Shown: positions 26,041-35,393, numbered from the stretch's first letter. The stretch is DNA of 64,000 nucleotides from Sulfitobacter sp. OXR-159 (GCF_034377145.1 NZ_CP139707.1:2241001-2305000), one strand, 5' to 3'. A program made the numbers and translations. The notes: generated by a model not told the origin, from the sequence alone.

Positions 26041-26484
26041 TCAGATTTCCTTAGCCTGGATGCGCTCTCGAAGCTGCGTCAGCACACAGAGTTCGAGGGA
26101 CACAACATTAACCCGGCCAGCCTTATCGATGACGGCTTTGCGCCATTTGGCGGGGATGAGCCCAGAGGGAATGCCGTCTTCCGGAGCTATTCGGCGGCCA
26201 GCCGCTGCAAACCGGAAAATCTGATTTAAAGCGGTCAATAACGGATGCCACATCGCGTTGTTCGATCGAAATTGCAACGCATTCAGCAAGGAGGTAAGCA
26301 TACGGTAGTAGTGGCGCGCATAAAAACTGCGCATGACATTCTGAATACGCGTATCCAGCTCCCCTTTAGCACCATGTTCTTCGATAACCGCGCGCAACTT
26401 GGCAGCCCCCGCAATCGCAAAGATAACGTCACCGACGCGGCCATCAGGATGTTCCAACGTGGCGGTGCCTATATCAACGAGCAA
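26041..26484 (-). pseudogene. Tn3-family transposase fragment
   Basis: 147 codons from the central part of a Tn3-type TnpA. ALQFRSNNAMWHPLLTALNQ, then GLIPAKWRKAVID and ELCVLTQLRERIQAKEI, match the conserved segment ahead of the catalytic domain. Both ends are missing. No Tn3 inverted repeats or resolvase seen nearby. Confidence 0.75.
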
Positions 26485-26587
26485 GCGCTCTTAGCCGTGA
26501 ACCGCGCTAATATCTGATGCAATGCCTTGGCATGAATTTGCGCCGTGATCGCGTTTTTAAGCGGTGGACGACCCCCAACAGCAGATT

Positions 26588-26595
26588 AATCAACC
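26588..26595 (+). repeat. 8-bp target duplication, left side of IS66 copy 3
   Basis: AATCAACC, repeated exactly at 30646-30653. IS66 elements make 8-bp duplications, so this fixes the element's ends. Confidence 0.9.
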
Positions 26596-26695
26596 GTAAG
26601 CGCCCGATTGTTACCGCCTGCCGCGTGACCCCATACTCACTTAACTACTGTCGTTATTGTCGTCGTTACTGACGTCGTATGAGATGGGACGAGCT

Positions 26696-27064
26696 ATGCA
26701 TCATGAAGTGATTGTGGGCGTTGAGCGAAGGCGCCGTTGGCGCGAAGAAGAGAAGTTATCGATCCTCGGAAAAGTTGGCTTAAATGGCGCAACGGTCAGT
26801 GATGTTGCGCGATGTCATGACATTACACGCCAGCATATCTACCAGTGGCGCCAGGAACTTCGACGTAAAGGGGTTTTGCCGCGGTCTTCGGAGACGGTTT
26901 TTCTGCCACTGCCTTCGCCTTCTTGCGAGGAGCCCGGGCAGCCAAGAGATCGGCAAGACTTGGAGATCGAAGTCGTGCTTGGAAATGGGCGCAAGCTAAG
27001 CTGCGCCAGTGATCTGCCATCAGAGCGCGTCCAGCAACTCATTCGGGCAGTTGAGGTAGCATGA
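26696..27064 (+). CDS. IS66 accessory protein TnpA (copy 3)
   Basis: About 122 residues from the ATG at 26696 (MHHEVIVGVERRRRWREEEK), with the helix-turn-helix VSDVARCHDITRQHIYQWRQ. An upstream in-frame start at 26657 is possible. Overlaps tnpB by four bases. Confidence 0.85.
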   Translation: MHHEVIVGVERRRRWREEEKLSILGKVGLNGATVSDVARCHDITRQHIYQWRQELRRKGVLPRSSETVFLPLPSPSCEEPGQPRDRQDLEIEVVLGNGRKLSCASDLPSERVQQLIRAVEVA

Positions 27065-27408
27065 TCGGGCCCGGAACCGGTGTCCGTGTGTATCTGGCAT
27101 GCGGCGTGACGGACATGCGTAAAGGGATCGCAGGTTTGTCCGCTATGGCTCAAGATGTATTGCGCCAGAAGCCCACGGGCGGTGCTGTGTTTGCCTTCCG
27201 GGGTCGGCGCGGGGACCGGGTGAAGCTTCTGTACTGGGACGGTCAGGGGTTTTGCCTCTATTATAAAGTTCTCGAACTCGGCCGCTTTCCTTGGCCGAGT
27301 GCGGAAGACGGAGCCTTGCGGTTGACCTCTGCGCAGCTTGCAATGCTCTGGGAAGGCATTGACTGGCGACGCCCCGCTTGGGGCGCTCCCCCTGCGCGCG
27401 TAGGGTGA
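27061..27408 (+). CDS. IS66 accessory protein TnpB (copy 3)
   Basis: 115 residues; IS66 Orf2 motifs CGVTDMRKGIAGLSAMAQD and FAFRGRRGDRVKLLYWDGQG. Intact. Confidence 0.92.
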   Translation: MIGPGTGVRVYLACGVTDMRKGIAGLSAMAQDVLRQKPTGGAVFAFRGRRGDRVKLLYWDGQGFCLYYKVLELGRFPWPSAEDGALRLTSAQLAMLWEGIDWRRPAWGAPPARVG

Positions 27409-27442
27409 TTAGAGCTTCTGATCTGCTATATTTATATGGTGT

Positions 27443-28940
27443 TTGCGCCTGATTTTTTGTAGTCAGGCGCATGTCGCGCTCAGCCAAAAACTGCCCAATG
27501 ATCCCGCCGAATTGAAGGCGATGATTGCGGCATTGCAGGCTGAAAATGCTCAGATCGCGGCGGAGAACGCCAAGATGTCAGCCACGCTGCGGGCCCATGA
27601 TCAATTGGTTCAGGCGCTTCGCCTGCGGATCGCAAAGTTGCAAAAGCTGGCTTTTGGCAAATCGTCGGAGAAGGTTGAGCGCGAGATTGAGCAACTGGAA
27701 CTGGCTTTGGAAGACCTGCTGGTTGCAGTGGCTGAGAAGGATGAAAGTCCTATCGACGAAGGGTTGGACGAGCCAGCTTCAGAGGAGGCGTCAGCTCCTG
27801 TTCGGCGCCGCCGCCCGCGTGTGTCTGATGCGACCCTGCGGGAACGCCGTGAGCTTGACCCAGGTGCGTGTTGTCCAGACTGTGGGGGCGATCTGCGCGT
27901 CACGCCAGAGGCGTGCGATCTCATGCGCACCTATGGTGCGACGGGCGAGGATGTCAGCGAACTGCTCGACATGATCGCCGCCCAGATGAAGGTAATTCAG
28001 ATCGCTCGGATCAAGAAATCCTGTCGGCGCTGCGAGCGGATGGTGCAAGAACCTGCGCCCAGCCGTCCGATCCCGGGCAGAATGGCCGGGCCGAACCTCC
28101 TGGCGCATGTGTTGGTCTCGAAGTTCGACGACCATCTTCCTCTTTACCGTCAACATGAAATCTTCGAGCGTATGGGGGCCGACATCCCCGAAAGCACACT
28201 TGTGGGCTGGTGCGGCCGCGCCATGAAGACACTATCGCCGCTGATCGAGCGGATCGATGCGGAGATCTTGGGTAGCGACCTTCTACACGCGGACGATACC
28301 CCAATCCGGGTATTGGACCGTTCCCGAAGAGACAAAGGGTTGGGGAAAGGCGTGAAGCAAGGCCGGATCTGGGCCTACGTGCGTGACCAGCGCCCGTGGG
28401 CGGGAGATGCGCCACCCGGCGCTGTCTATCGGTTCGCTCCCAACTGGAAAGAAGAGCACGTTCTAAGCCATCTGGCCAATGCCCGCGGCATTCTGCAAGC
28501 GGACGGCTACAAAGGCTATGCCAAGCTCTACGAGCCTCAATCCGATGGCTCACCGCGTTTGCACGAGGCGGCCTGTTGGGCGCACCTACGACGAGACTTC
28601 CACGACTTTTGGACCTCAACCAAGTCCGAGATTGCGCGTGAGGCGCTCGACCGGATCGGTAAGTTCTACGATATTGAGCGCGACATCAACGGCCAGGCTG
28701 CAGAGGCCCGCCTTGCGGCCCGTCGAAGGCTGAGCCGACCAAGGGTGGAGGCCTTCTTTGATTGGTCCGAACAACAGCTCATGCGCATCCCCGGCAAGAG
28801 CGATCTGGCCAAGGCCTTCCGCTATGGCCTAAGCCGAAGGGATGCCTTCAGCCTCTTCTTAACTGACGGTCGCGTGGCCATCGACAACAATCCAGCAGAG
28901 CGGGCTCTGCGCCCAATCGGTATTGGGCGAAAGAACTCTC
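27443..28940 (+). pseudogene. IS66 TnpC (copy 3), 5' part, split by IS110 element
   Basis: Transposase from about LPNDPAELKAMIAALQAENA through the zinc-finger, LHADDTPIRVLDRSRRDKG core and DNNPAERALRPIGIGRKNS, where the IS110-type element begins. The start codon is uncertain (TTG at 27443 in frame; no clear ATG). The C-terminal part is at 30405-30620. Confidence 0.87.
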
Positions 28941-28949
28941 ATGACCGTT

Positions 28950-29225
28950 GTCAAGATTTTAGGCGCATTTTACCGATCGCCGGTACGACGTTTGTGGACT
29001 TCTGGCTGATGGGCTGGTGCAGAGCGCTGAGTTCAACGCGACGGTTGCTCAAACTCTCATTCGGGGATCCTGTTCGGCCCCATATTGATGGTACGGCGTA
29101 AAGGGCTGCCTTAATCTAGCTGCGGAGATCCGGTTTGCCGGCTCCAAATTCTTGCCCAAGGATTCCCTTAACCGGTCTCAACGTTCTGCATACAGACCAC
29201 CAGATTTGTTCGGCCCGGGATTGCT
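28950..29225 (-). ncRNA. Candidate bridge-RNA region of the IS110-type element
   Basis: IS110-family recombinases use a bispecific bridge RNA encoded in the element's longer non-coding end; in IS1111-type elements this is downstream of the transposase. This 276-base region fits that position. I did not fold it or identify donor and target loops, so this is a positional inference only. Confidence 0.4.
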
Positions 29226-30347
29226 CTATCGTACGGCCATTTCGCCTTCTGCATTGCGAGCAATCGCCCAGATAAATCCAACCAGTTCACGCGCGACAGC
29301 TGTCACAGCCACCTGACTGCGTTTGTGGCGTATCTGCGTGAGACGTTGATATCGGCCATACAATCGCAACTGCGCTTTCCAGGCGATATCCTTCGCCGCC
29401 TGAGACAGGTCTTTTTGTCGAACCAGCGACCATTGACCCACCTTTGGCTTCAGCCGGTAGAGCCAGGCAGCCTCGAACAAGAGCGCGCGAACGTCCGAGG
29501 ATCCTGCCTTAGTGATCCCGCGCGGGCGTATGCTGGACCCACTTGAGAATTCCCCCGGCACCAGGCCAAAGTAGCTCATCAGACGACGTGGGTTTTCAAA
29601 CCGAGCAAAATCGCCGACTTCGGCGACAACCGCTGCGGCTATCACTATGTCAAGACCGCGAAGGGCTGTGAGTTCTCGCACGATCGGGGCCAAAACCCAG
29701 TCTGACATCAGGTTTTCAATCTGTCCGTCAATCTGGGCCCGTCGATCAACAGCTTGCTCTTCTTCATTGAGATAGCTCTGCAAAGCGAATTGCGTTGCAA
29801 CATGACCGAATTGAAGATCCGCCAGCCAGACCCGATGTCGATGTCCCCATTTCTTCCGTTCATAGCGCCGGCCGTGCTTCAGCAAGAAGCAGCTGATGCG
29901 CTGGCGTGCCTTACGAACTTGATGAGAGGATATGCGCCGCGCCTTGACCAGGTCCTGCATCGCCTCGTGGGTCGCATCCGGTGTCCAGATATAGGTGAGT
30001 TCACCGGCCCGGTGCAATCGGGCCAGATTCAGCGCGTCGATCGTATCGTTCTTCATGCGCCGCTTTCCCGGCTGAACAGGGGTTCTGGAGGGTGCAACGA
30101 CGTCGCAGACATGTCCGAGTCCGATAAGATGGCGGTGCAGGCCATAGCCGCACGGACCTGCTTCATAGGCAAAAGATATCGCTTCAAACCTGACCGCCAA
30201 TTTCTTGACCATTCGATTGATGGCGGTCGTCTCGTTCGGGATTGAACCCAAAGAGCAAACCTCGCCGGATCGTTCGCCTTCAGCAAAAGCCACAGCGATT
30301 GTATCCTTGTGTACATCGAGACCCACATAGGCATCAAAATTATCCAT
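29226..30347 (-). CDS. IS110-family DEDD recombinase
   Basis: 373 residues. The N-terminal RuvC-like DEDD domain begins FDAYVGLDVHKDTIAVAF (first Asp) and has KNDTIDALNLARLHRAG with later acidic residues. The C-terminal Transposase_20 domain contains LRGLDIVIAAAVVAEVGDFA and the serine segment PGEFSSGSSIRPRGITKAGS. Full length, so probably active. AGGAGAAC lies just before the ATG. Confidence 0.95.
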   Translation of the reverse strand: MDNFDAYVGLDVHKDTIAVAFAEGERSGEVCSLGSIPNETTAINRMVKKLAVRFEAISFAYEAGPCGYGLHRHLIGLGHVCDVVAPSRTPVQPGKRRMKNDTIDALNLARLHRAGELTYIWTPDATHEAMQDLVKARRISSHQVRKARQRISCFLLKHGRRYERKKWGHRHRVWLADLQFGHVATQFALQSYLNEEEQAVDRRAQIDGQIENLMSDWVLAPIVRELTALRGLDIVIAAAVVAEVGDFARFENPRRLMSYFGLVPGEFSSGSSIRPRGITKAGSSDVRALLFEAAWLYRLKPKVGQWSLVRQKDLSQAAKDIAWKAQLRLYGRYQRLTQIRHKRSQVAVTAVARELVGFIWAIARNAEGEMAVR

Positions 30348-30404
30348 AACAGTTCTCCTTTCCTCGCCGCACGATTATGCACTGCAGTCACGGAAAACGG
30401 TCAT

Positions 30405-30620
30405 CTCATCTGGCTCTTTGCAGGGGCCGACACAGGTGCGGAAACCTTGGCCCGCGCTATGACTATTATCGAGACGGCAAAGCTAAACGGGCTCGACCCA
30501 CAGGCATATCTCGCGGACGTTCTCGACCGCATCCACGACCACAAGATCAACAAGCTGGATGAGCTGCTGCCGTGGAACTGGAAGACGTTGCCTCGAGAAG
30601 CCAACAGTCAAGCCGCGTAA
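30405..30620 (+). pseudogene. IS66 TnpC (copy 3), 3' part
   Basis: Continuation of tnpC after the IS110-type element: WLFAGADTGAETLARAMTII, then AKLNGLDPQAYLADVLDRIH and LDELLPWNWKTLP to the stop at 30620. Confirms a single split gene. Confidence 0.9.
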
Positions 30621-30645
30621 ACTGCGGTACCAATGGCGCGGTTAC

Positions 30646-30653
30646 AATCAACC
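30646..30653 (+). repeat. 8-bp target duplication, right side of IS66 copy 3
   Basis: AATCAACC, the partner of 26588-26595. Confidence 0.9.
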
Positions 30654-30670
30654 CGTCGATCAGCTATGAT

Positions 30671-31510
30671 TTACGGCGCATCAAATAGATGGCAAATAGC
30701 CCAAACCATCGGTCGGGCATCGTGCCGACGCATCTTGAACGCCGTGTCGCCATCCACCTGACGCGCCAGAGGGGCCGCCCAACCGTGGTCAACGCCAGCA
30801 AGGGTTTCCAGCGGTAGGTCAAGACCCTCGATAAAGGAAACCATGCGCGCGGCCAGAAGGATACGGTTCACGACCATCGAATGGCGTAGACCATCAACGC
30901 GTGGCCTGGTTCGCCCTTGCAGTGGCTTCAACCCGGCGCGCCGTATGACGTTCGTGAGCAGCCAGGTGATCATTTCTGGTGTGTAACGGCGGGTCCGGCC
31001 CTGCTCGTGCCAGAAGAGACCAAAACATGGATCCTGCGATGCGCCGGCACGGCGCCGGGCTTTGATATAGGCTCGAAGATCGGTCCTCACGCTATCGGGC
31101 AGCGGCAGGATCCTGGTTTTGAAGAACTTCGTTTGGCGAACCGTGATCGGACCCTTCTGGAGATCGACATCGACAAGATCGAGACGGGCAAGCTCGCCCC
31201 GCCGCGAGCCTGCACAATAGGTCGGCACCAGCATACTGCAGACCGTCAACGGGCGAAGTGGTGACCGTGGTGAGGAGCAGGAACGAGCGAAGTCGAGCAT
31301 CCGACGTACATCGGCGGATGAGTAAATGTGGGACTTGCGCCATAGCTGGGCCACTTCCTTCTGCAGTCGCGGGTCCGGCTGGCGCAATGGGATCAATGGG
31401 ATCAATGGGTCCCGGTGGCGGTAGATTTTCGCGAGGACACGCCTGATATTTTCACATTCGGCGGCGTGATTGCGCGTGGATTTCGCCGCCGCCCAGTGAT
31501 CAAGCATCAC
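30671..31510 (-). pseudogene. Tyrosine recombinase, degenerate
   Basis: 279 codons of a phage-integrase-type site-specific recombinase: SRRGELARLDLVDVDLQ carries the first catalytic Arg, and DGLRHSMVVNRIL the H-x-x-R-like box. The expected GHxxxxxT and catalytic Tyr boxes at the C terminus are not recognisable. Upstream (to about 31690) N-terminal-like sequence in the same frame is closed by stops. A repeated DPLIPLIPL stretch is present. Probably a dead integrase from the island's earlier mobility. Confidence 0.6.
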
Positions 31511-31679
31511 CCCGACCGGCTGTTTCTGGAGCGCCGGATTAAGCTGCAGGAACTGAAATGGCCCTACATACAGACTGCACGATTTGGCAATACCGTTTCA
31601 TCATCGCACGACGGGCTTCCGCCATTTGTCTTGCGTTTCCCATTGCCTGAGGAGTGGGTTCAAGATCACAAAGCGCTCC

Positions 31680-32261
31680 TCACGCCGTTGCGATCTTTGG
31701 ATACAGGAATACCCGGGCGCCGGTAGCGACACGATCATAGAGGTCTTTCACGTGTTCATTCGTCAACCGGGCGCATCCATTAGATACAGCCGAACCGATT
31801 GTTTGCGGAGCGTTCGTTCCATGTATGCGAAGATAGGTATCGCGCCCCACATGATTATAAAGATAGAGCGCACGGGCCCAGAGCGGATTGTTTAGCCCAC
31901 CTTCCAGACCATCCTTGTACTTAGCATATTTCTGTGGATCGCGCCGGATCATGGCGTTAGTTGGTCGCCACCACGGCCATTTGGCCTTGCGCGCTACGAT
32001 GAACTCCCCGGGTTCGTACAAACCCTTGCGCCCTACTCCGACTCCGTAACGGATCGCCATTCCCTTTTCGAGCATGAAATAAAGGAAAAAATCGTCAGGA
32101 ACGACGTGAATATCCCCTTTCAACCAGTCACCGCGACGGGTGTTTATCAACTGCGGCTCGAATCGTTCGGGCAGTTTGACTTTGTGAGCCAAGGCGGTTT
32201 TGGGCAGCAAGCATCCCATCATTCCGGCATAGAGCAGCTTTCTTCTCGTAAAATTCTCCAT
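31680..32261 (-). CDS. L,D-transpeptidase (YkuD family)
   Basis: 193 residues. The N terminus FTRRKLLYAGMMGCLLPKTA resembles a twin-arginine or Sec signal, pointing to the periplasm. Catalytic YkuD motif: LRIHGTNAPQTIG, then SNGCARL with Cys163 as nucleophile. WPWWRPTNAMI and ARALYLYNH are typical of the ErfK/YbiS group, which forms 3-3 peptidoglycan links or anchors proteins. Single gene on this strand. Confidence 0.92.
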   Translation of the reverse strand: MENFTRRKLLYAGMMGCLLPKTALAHKVKLPERFEPQLINTRRGDWLKGDIHVVPDDFFLYFMLEKGMAIRYGVGVGRKGLYEPGEFIVARKAKWPWWRPTNAMIRRDPQKYAKYKDGLEGGLNNPLWARALYLYNHVGRDTYLRIHGTNAPQTIGSAVSNGCARLTNEHVKDLYDRVATGARVFLYPKIATA

Positions 32262-32437
32262 CGCGGTCTCCTCGGCCCCATAAAAATTCAGCTTGCTTCA
32301 GGACAGAAGAAAACAAACCGTGATCTTGGCAAAACGCGCGTCGTTGTTGCCTTGAAGCTACGAAAACCCCGACGAATGGAGCCCTCCAGCGCCGGAATGT
32401 TGTTGACTAGTAAATTACTGCACGGAGGTGAAAGAAT

Positions 32438-32560
32438 ATGCACTACTCGCGCTTCTTTATGATGATCGGAACGTGCAGCGATATTGGCCATTCTTGTCGA
32501 ATCGAAGGCCACCGACACGATTTGCGGACACTACTAAAAATTATTCCATTCCGTCCTTGA
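32438..32560 (+). pseudogene. Chimeric 40-codon ORF with a DUF305-neighbour N terminus
   Basis: GGAGGTGA precedes an ATG encoding MHYSRFFMMIG, which I recall as the start of a small membrane protein common in metal-resistance islands. From residue 12 on the sequence (TCSDIGHSCRIEG...) is polar and unrelated, so the rest of that gene seems to have been deleted. Translation is plausible but function is not. Confidence 0.4.
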
Positions 32561-32612
32561 CCTTTCCACGCTGGAAGACCCTCACCTGAGCTGGCATTCG
32601 AAGGAGTTCGGC

Positions 32613-32819
32613 ATGATGAGATTGAGCGTACCGGACATGAGCTGCGGGCACTGCACCGCCGCAATTGAAAAAGCGATCAAGGCGATCGACCCGACCGCCA
32701 AGGTTTCCTGTGACCTTGGGGCGCATATTGTCGAGGTGGAGAGATACTTGAGCGAGCGCGCAATATCCGAGGCAATTCGTGATGTCGGGTATGATGTAAA
32801 AGCACCGGCAGCGACCTGA
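32613..32819 (+). CDS. Heavy-metal-associated domain protein (CopZ-like)
   Basis: 68 residues, a single ferredoxin-like HMA domain with the metal ligands Cys11 and Cys14 in MSCGHC. A GAAGGAG ribosome-binding site precedes ATGATG. Small HMA proteins act as cytoplasmic Cu(I) chaperones for P1B ATPases or regulators, though no ATPase gene is present here. Ends at a bidirectional terminator shared with dsbA. Confidence 0.9.
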   Translation: MMRLSVPDMSCGHCTAAIEKAIKAIDPTAKVSCDLGAHIVEVERYLSERAISEAIRDVGYDVKAPAAT

Positions 32820-32826
32820 TACGAAA

Positions 32827-32855
32827 AAATGGCGCCGATGGGTTCGGCGCCATTT
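32827..32855. terminator. Bidirectional terminator
   Basis: 12-bp perfect stem AAATGGCGCCGA / TCGGCGCCATTT with A- and T-rich sides, between the convergent HMA and DsbA genes. Confidence 0.82.
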
Positions 32856-32880
32856 CAACACGTGATCCGCTACGCGAACA

Positions 32881-33609
32881 TCAATCGCTTTCTCGTGTCT
32901 TGTCGACAAGGGCCTCCAGTTGCTCCTGTTCGACAAAACCGGGCACCATGTCGTCGCCAATCACGAAAGACGGTGTTCCGTTGAAGCCAAGCGCCTGGGT
33001 CAGGCGCATCGACTCGTCGATATGCTCCTGCACCTTGGGTGCTTCCATGTCGGTGCGCAGTTGTTCGATATCGAGCCCGATCTCCTCGGCCAGGCGCATG
33101 ACCGATGCTTCCTCGGCGCGTTGTTCCATACCCATCAATGCCCAGTGAAACTCCTCGTATTTGCCCTGTTCCCTGGCGGCCAGGGCGGCCTTGGCCGCGA
33201 AGACAGACCCTTCGCTCAGAATGGGCCATTCGCGATAGACGAGCCGGACATCCCGGTCGACGTCCAGCAGCCCCTGAACCTCGGACATGGCCCGTTTGCA
33301 GTAGGGGCAGTTGTAGTCGAAGAACTCCACGACCGTGACATCACCCTCGGGGTTTCCGAAGACCGGCGCGTTCGGATCATGCTCGAGCAACTCGCGCTGG
33401 TTCTTCAAAAGGTCGGCGGCTGCCTCTGCCTGAGTGGCCGCCTGCTCCTGTTCGAGCAACTGCACGGCTTCCATGATGATCTGTGGGTTTTCCCGGATCG
33501 CTTCCAGCGCCAGTTCCTTGATCCGCGCATCGCTTGGCTCCTGCGCGAAGCCGGCAATCGGCGCGACCGCCAGGCCAATCGCCAGCGCGGTGGTCTTCAT
33601 CGGGTGCAT
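32881..33609 (-). CDS. DsbA-family thiol:disulfide oxidoreductase
   Basis: 242 residues from the ATG at 33609 (AAGGAAATTGAC before it). Signal peptide to about AGFAQ, then an N-terminal helical dimerisation region and a thioredoxin fold with CPYC (Cys101/Cys104) and the cis-Pro loop NGTPSFVIG. This is the BdbD/ScsC-like layout of periplasmic disulfide oxidases or isomerases; ScsC proteins are tied to copper tolerance, which fits the surroundings. Terminates at 32855. Confidence 0.9.
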   Translation of the reverse strand: MHPMKTTALAIGLAVAPIAGFAQEPSDARIKELALEAIRENPQIIMEAVQLLEQEQAATQAEAAADLLKNQRELLEHDPNAPVFGNPEGDVTVVEFFDYNCPYCKRAMSEVQGLLDVDRDVRLVYREWPILSEGSVFAAKAALAAREQGKYEEFHWALMGMEQRAEEASVMRLAEEIGLDIEQLRTDMEAPKVQEHIDESMRLTQALGFNGTPSFVIGDDMVPGFVEQEQLEALVDKTRESD

Positions 33610-33611
33610 TG

Positions 33612-33707
33612 TCAATTTCCTTCTTTCTGGGGTTCGGCGGCACTGCGTTCGGCCTGAATCTGTCGTTGCGCCAGTTCTAGCGCAAATTGTCCGATTTCAG
33701 GTATCAC
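33612..33707 (-). other. Possible 31-codon ORF, ccmF-like start
   Basis: GTG-started frame MIPEIGQFALELAQRQIQAE continuing to a stop three bases before dsbA. The first ~12 residues resemble the N terminus of CcmF, but the rest does not, suggesting a remnant of a cytochrome c maturation gene. It may act as a leader ORF for dsbA. Weak evidence. Confidence 0.3.
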
Positions 33708-33836
33708 GTGGATGTTTCCGTCAGCCTATTGTTTTGGCGGTCCTGCCGCCTTCCCGGACTGGAACGTCAAGCCCGGTTCCAGCTTCCGCTGGCACATTCC
33801 CGTCAGTTGCATCATTGCCGTTTTTCCCGCTTCGGC

Positions 33837-34850
33837 CTACGGCATCGGGGCGAACTGGTGTGCCCTACTGTCGGTCTCGATCGTCTGGCGAAGCTCCAGC
33901 GTCTCGGGATCGAGAATCCACAGTTCCGGCTTGCCGGCACTGCTCACCAGCAAGGCATCCTCTATGCGCGCCATGTGATAAGGTTCAGGTCCGACGTTGA
34001 CTTCCAGCCGTTCACCGGTCGACCGGTCGATGCGCACCACGAGATTGCGTTCACGCGCGCTCGACCAGATCGCGTCCTGGTCAACCGCTACGCCATGCAA
34101 TTCTCCCCCGATGTCGAACGTGTCGAGGATTTCGCCGCTGTCGGCATCCATGATGGAGACGGTCCCGTTGTCGGCTTCGCTGACAATCAGTTGACGGGCA
34201 TCGGCATCAAGCTGGATATGCTTGGGTGGCCCCTGGAGCTTGAAATTTCGCGTCACGATCCCGTCCTCCGGGTCAAGTACACTGATCGTTGCGTTGCCGG
34301 CGTTGGAGACGAGGAAACTTCCGGTCTTCGGATCGGCGACCGCATATTCTGGAACCGGACCGGTAGCGACCGTCGCGGTGACCCGGCCTCTTTCAAGGTC
34401 GATTACCGAAACGGCACCCAGGCCGGGATGGGTCACCACGGCGAAGCGTTCATCCGACGAAATCCCGACGTGGTGAACAATGCCCGGCACCTCGATCTGG
34501 CGCAGAATCTCGCGACTGTCAGCTTCAATCAGCGTTACCAGACTTACCGTGTCCGGCTTGGCCGTGTCCCCACCCCCGTGATGGGCCGCGTGATCCTCTT
34601 CTGAGACGGCGGTCGGCTTGGCTACATCGCCGGGCATGGATTCCGACAGGCTACCGGCCACCAGAATGCCGCGTTTGGGCGCACCGGCGAGACCGTGGAC
34701 GTTATCAAGCCCTTCGATGCGACCTGCCTCATTGAAGAATTGATCCAGATGAAGCACTGTTCCCAGCTCGCCTTCGGGGACGTAGACATCGGCAATCGCG
34801 ACGCTGCCGGTCATCAAGACCGCACCGAGCGTTAGGGTAGTGATGCGCAT
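33837..34850 (-). CDS. Periplasmic YVTN-type beta-propeller protein
   Basis: 337 residues with a signal peptide (to about SVAIADV). Repeated blades contain the pattern T-V-S-I-M-D-ADSGEILDTF and SVIDLERGRVTATVATG, indicating a seven-bladed YVTN/NHL-like propeller. A His-rich loop (EEDHAAHHGGGD, near residue 85-95) may bind metal. Such proteins often accompany metal-handling or secreted-peptide systems; the exact role is unknown. Transcribed alone on the minus strand. Confidence 0.8.
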   Translation of the reverse strand: MRITTLTLGAVLMTGSVAIADVYVPEGELGTVLHLDQFFNEAGRIEGLDNVHGLAGAPKRGILVAGSLSESMPGDVAKPTAVSEEDHAAHHGGGDTAKPDTVSLVTLIEADSREILRQIEVPGIVHHVGISSDERFAVVTHPGLGAVSVIDLERGRVTATVATGPVPEYAVADPKTGSFLVSNAGNATISVLDPEDGIVTRNFKLQGPPKHIQLDADARQLIVSEADNGTVSIMDADSGEILDTFDIGGELHGVAVDQDAIWSSARERNLVVRIDRSTGERLEVNVGPEPYHMARIEDALLVSSAGKPELWILDPETLELRQTIETDSRAHQFAPMP

Positions 34851-35075
34851 GATATATTTCCTTTCATAGGTGTAATTGCGACTGCCGCCAACGTATGGAC
34901 GGGATTGCGACTATCAACACAGCCTCGCGGCCTTTTATATAGGCGTCTGTCGCAAATGCAGGGACCTGTTACGCTCGGAGACAATTCTTTCCGCGCATCG
35001 GCGGGTAAACACCGACGTATCAGGCTGGCGAGGGCTGCGACCGGTACTTTCATCACCGACCGGATTCCGCACAGT

Positions 35076-35393
35076 TCACTGCTTCCGGGCCTCCAGTTTG
35101 GCCCGTCGCCGCTCGAATTCGTCCTCGTCGATTTCACCGCGGGCATAGCGATCACGAAGAATATCAATCGCTGTCTGCCCGGTTCCAGTGTCCGAGCGGT
35201 TGGAGAAGCCGCGAACCGCAAGTAGAATCAGACCGATGACGAGTGCCCAGAAGATCACCATCATCAGCCCGCCCCACATTCCAAAGCCGCCATCCCACAT
35301 CATGTGGCCGAACCCGTCGCCTGCCGCAGCCCAACCAGGGGTCGCGGTGAGGCCAAGCGATCCGCCAATGGCCGTAAAACCCAAGATTTTCAT
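35076..35393 (-). CDS. SHOCT domain membrane protein
   Basis: 105 residues: an N-terminal signal or first helix, a Gly/Met/Trp-rich linker (HMMWDGGFGMWGGLMM), one membrane helix (IFWALVIGLILLAVRGF), and a C-terminal SHOCT motif (DILRDRYARGEIDEDEFERR). Common next to copper and heavy-metal genes. Start overlaps the stop of the kinase fragment by four bases. Confidence 0.85.
   Translation of the reverse strand: MKILGFTAIGGSLGLTATPGWAAAGDGFGHMMWDGGFGMWGGLMMVIFWALVIGLILLAVRGFSNRSDTGTGQTAIDILRDRYARGEIDEDEFERRRAKLEARKQ

Larger units (their letters stand above)
28941..30404 (-). mobile_element. IS110/IS1111-family element
   Basis: 1464 bp delimited by short inverted repeats ATGACCGTT (28941-28949) and AACGGTCAT (30396-30404). 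One transposase gene on the minus strand. The non-coding side is long at the transposase 3' end (~285 bases) and short at the 5' end (~55 bases), the IS1111-like layout. Outside the repeats are CTCTC and CTCAT, with no clear target duplication. Confidence 0.82.
26596..30645 (+). mobile_element. IS66-family element, copy 3, with nested IS110-family element
   Basis: Terminal inverted repeats GTAAGCGCCCGATTGTTACC (left) and GTAACCGCGCCATTGGTACC (right, other strand), flanked by the perfect direct repeat AATCAACC. It belongs to a different IS66 lineage from copies 1 and 2. Genes tnpA, tnpB and tnpC; tnpC is split by an IS110-type element at 28941-30404. Contains none of the short palindromic insertions. 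Confidence 0.93.
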
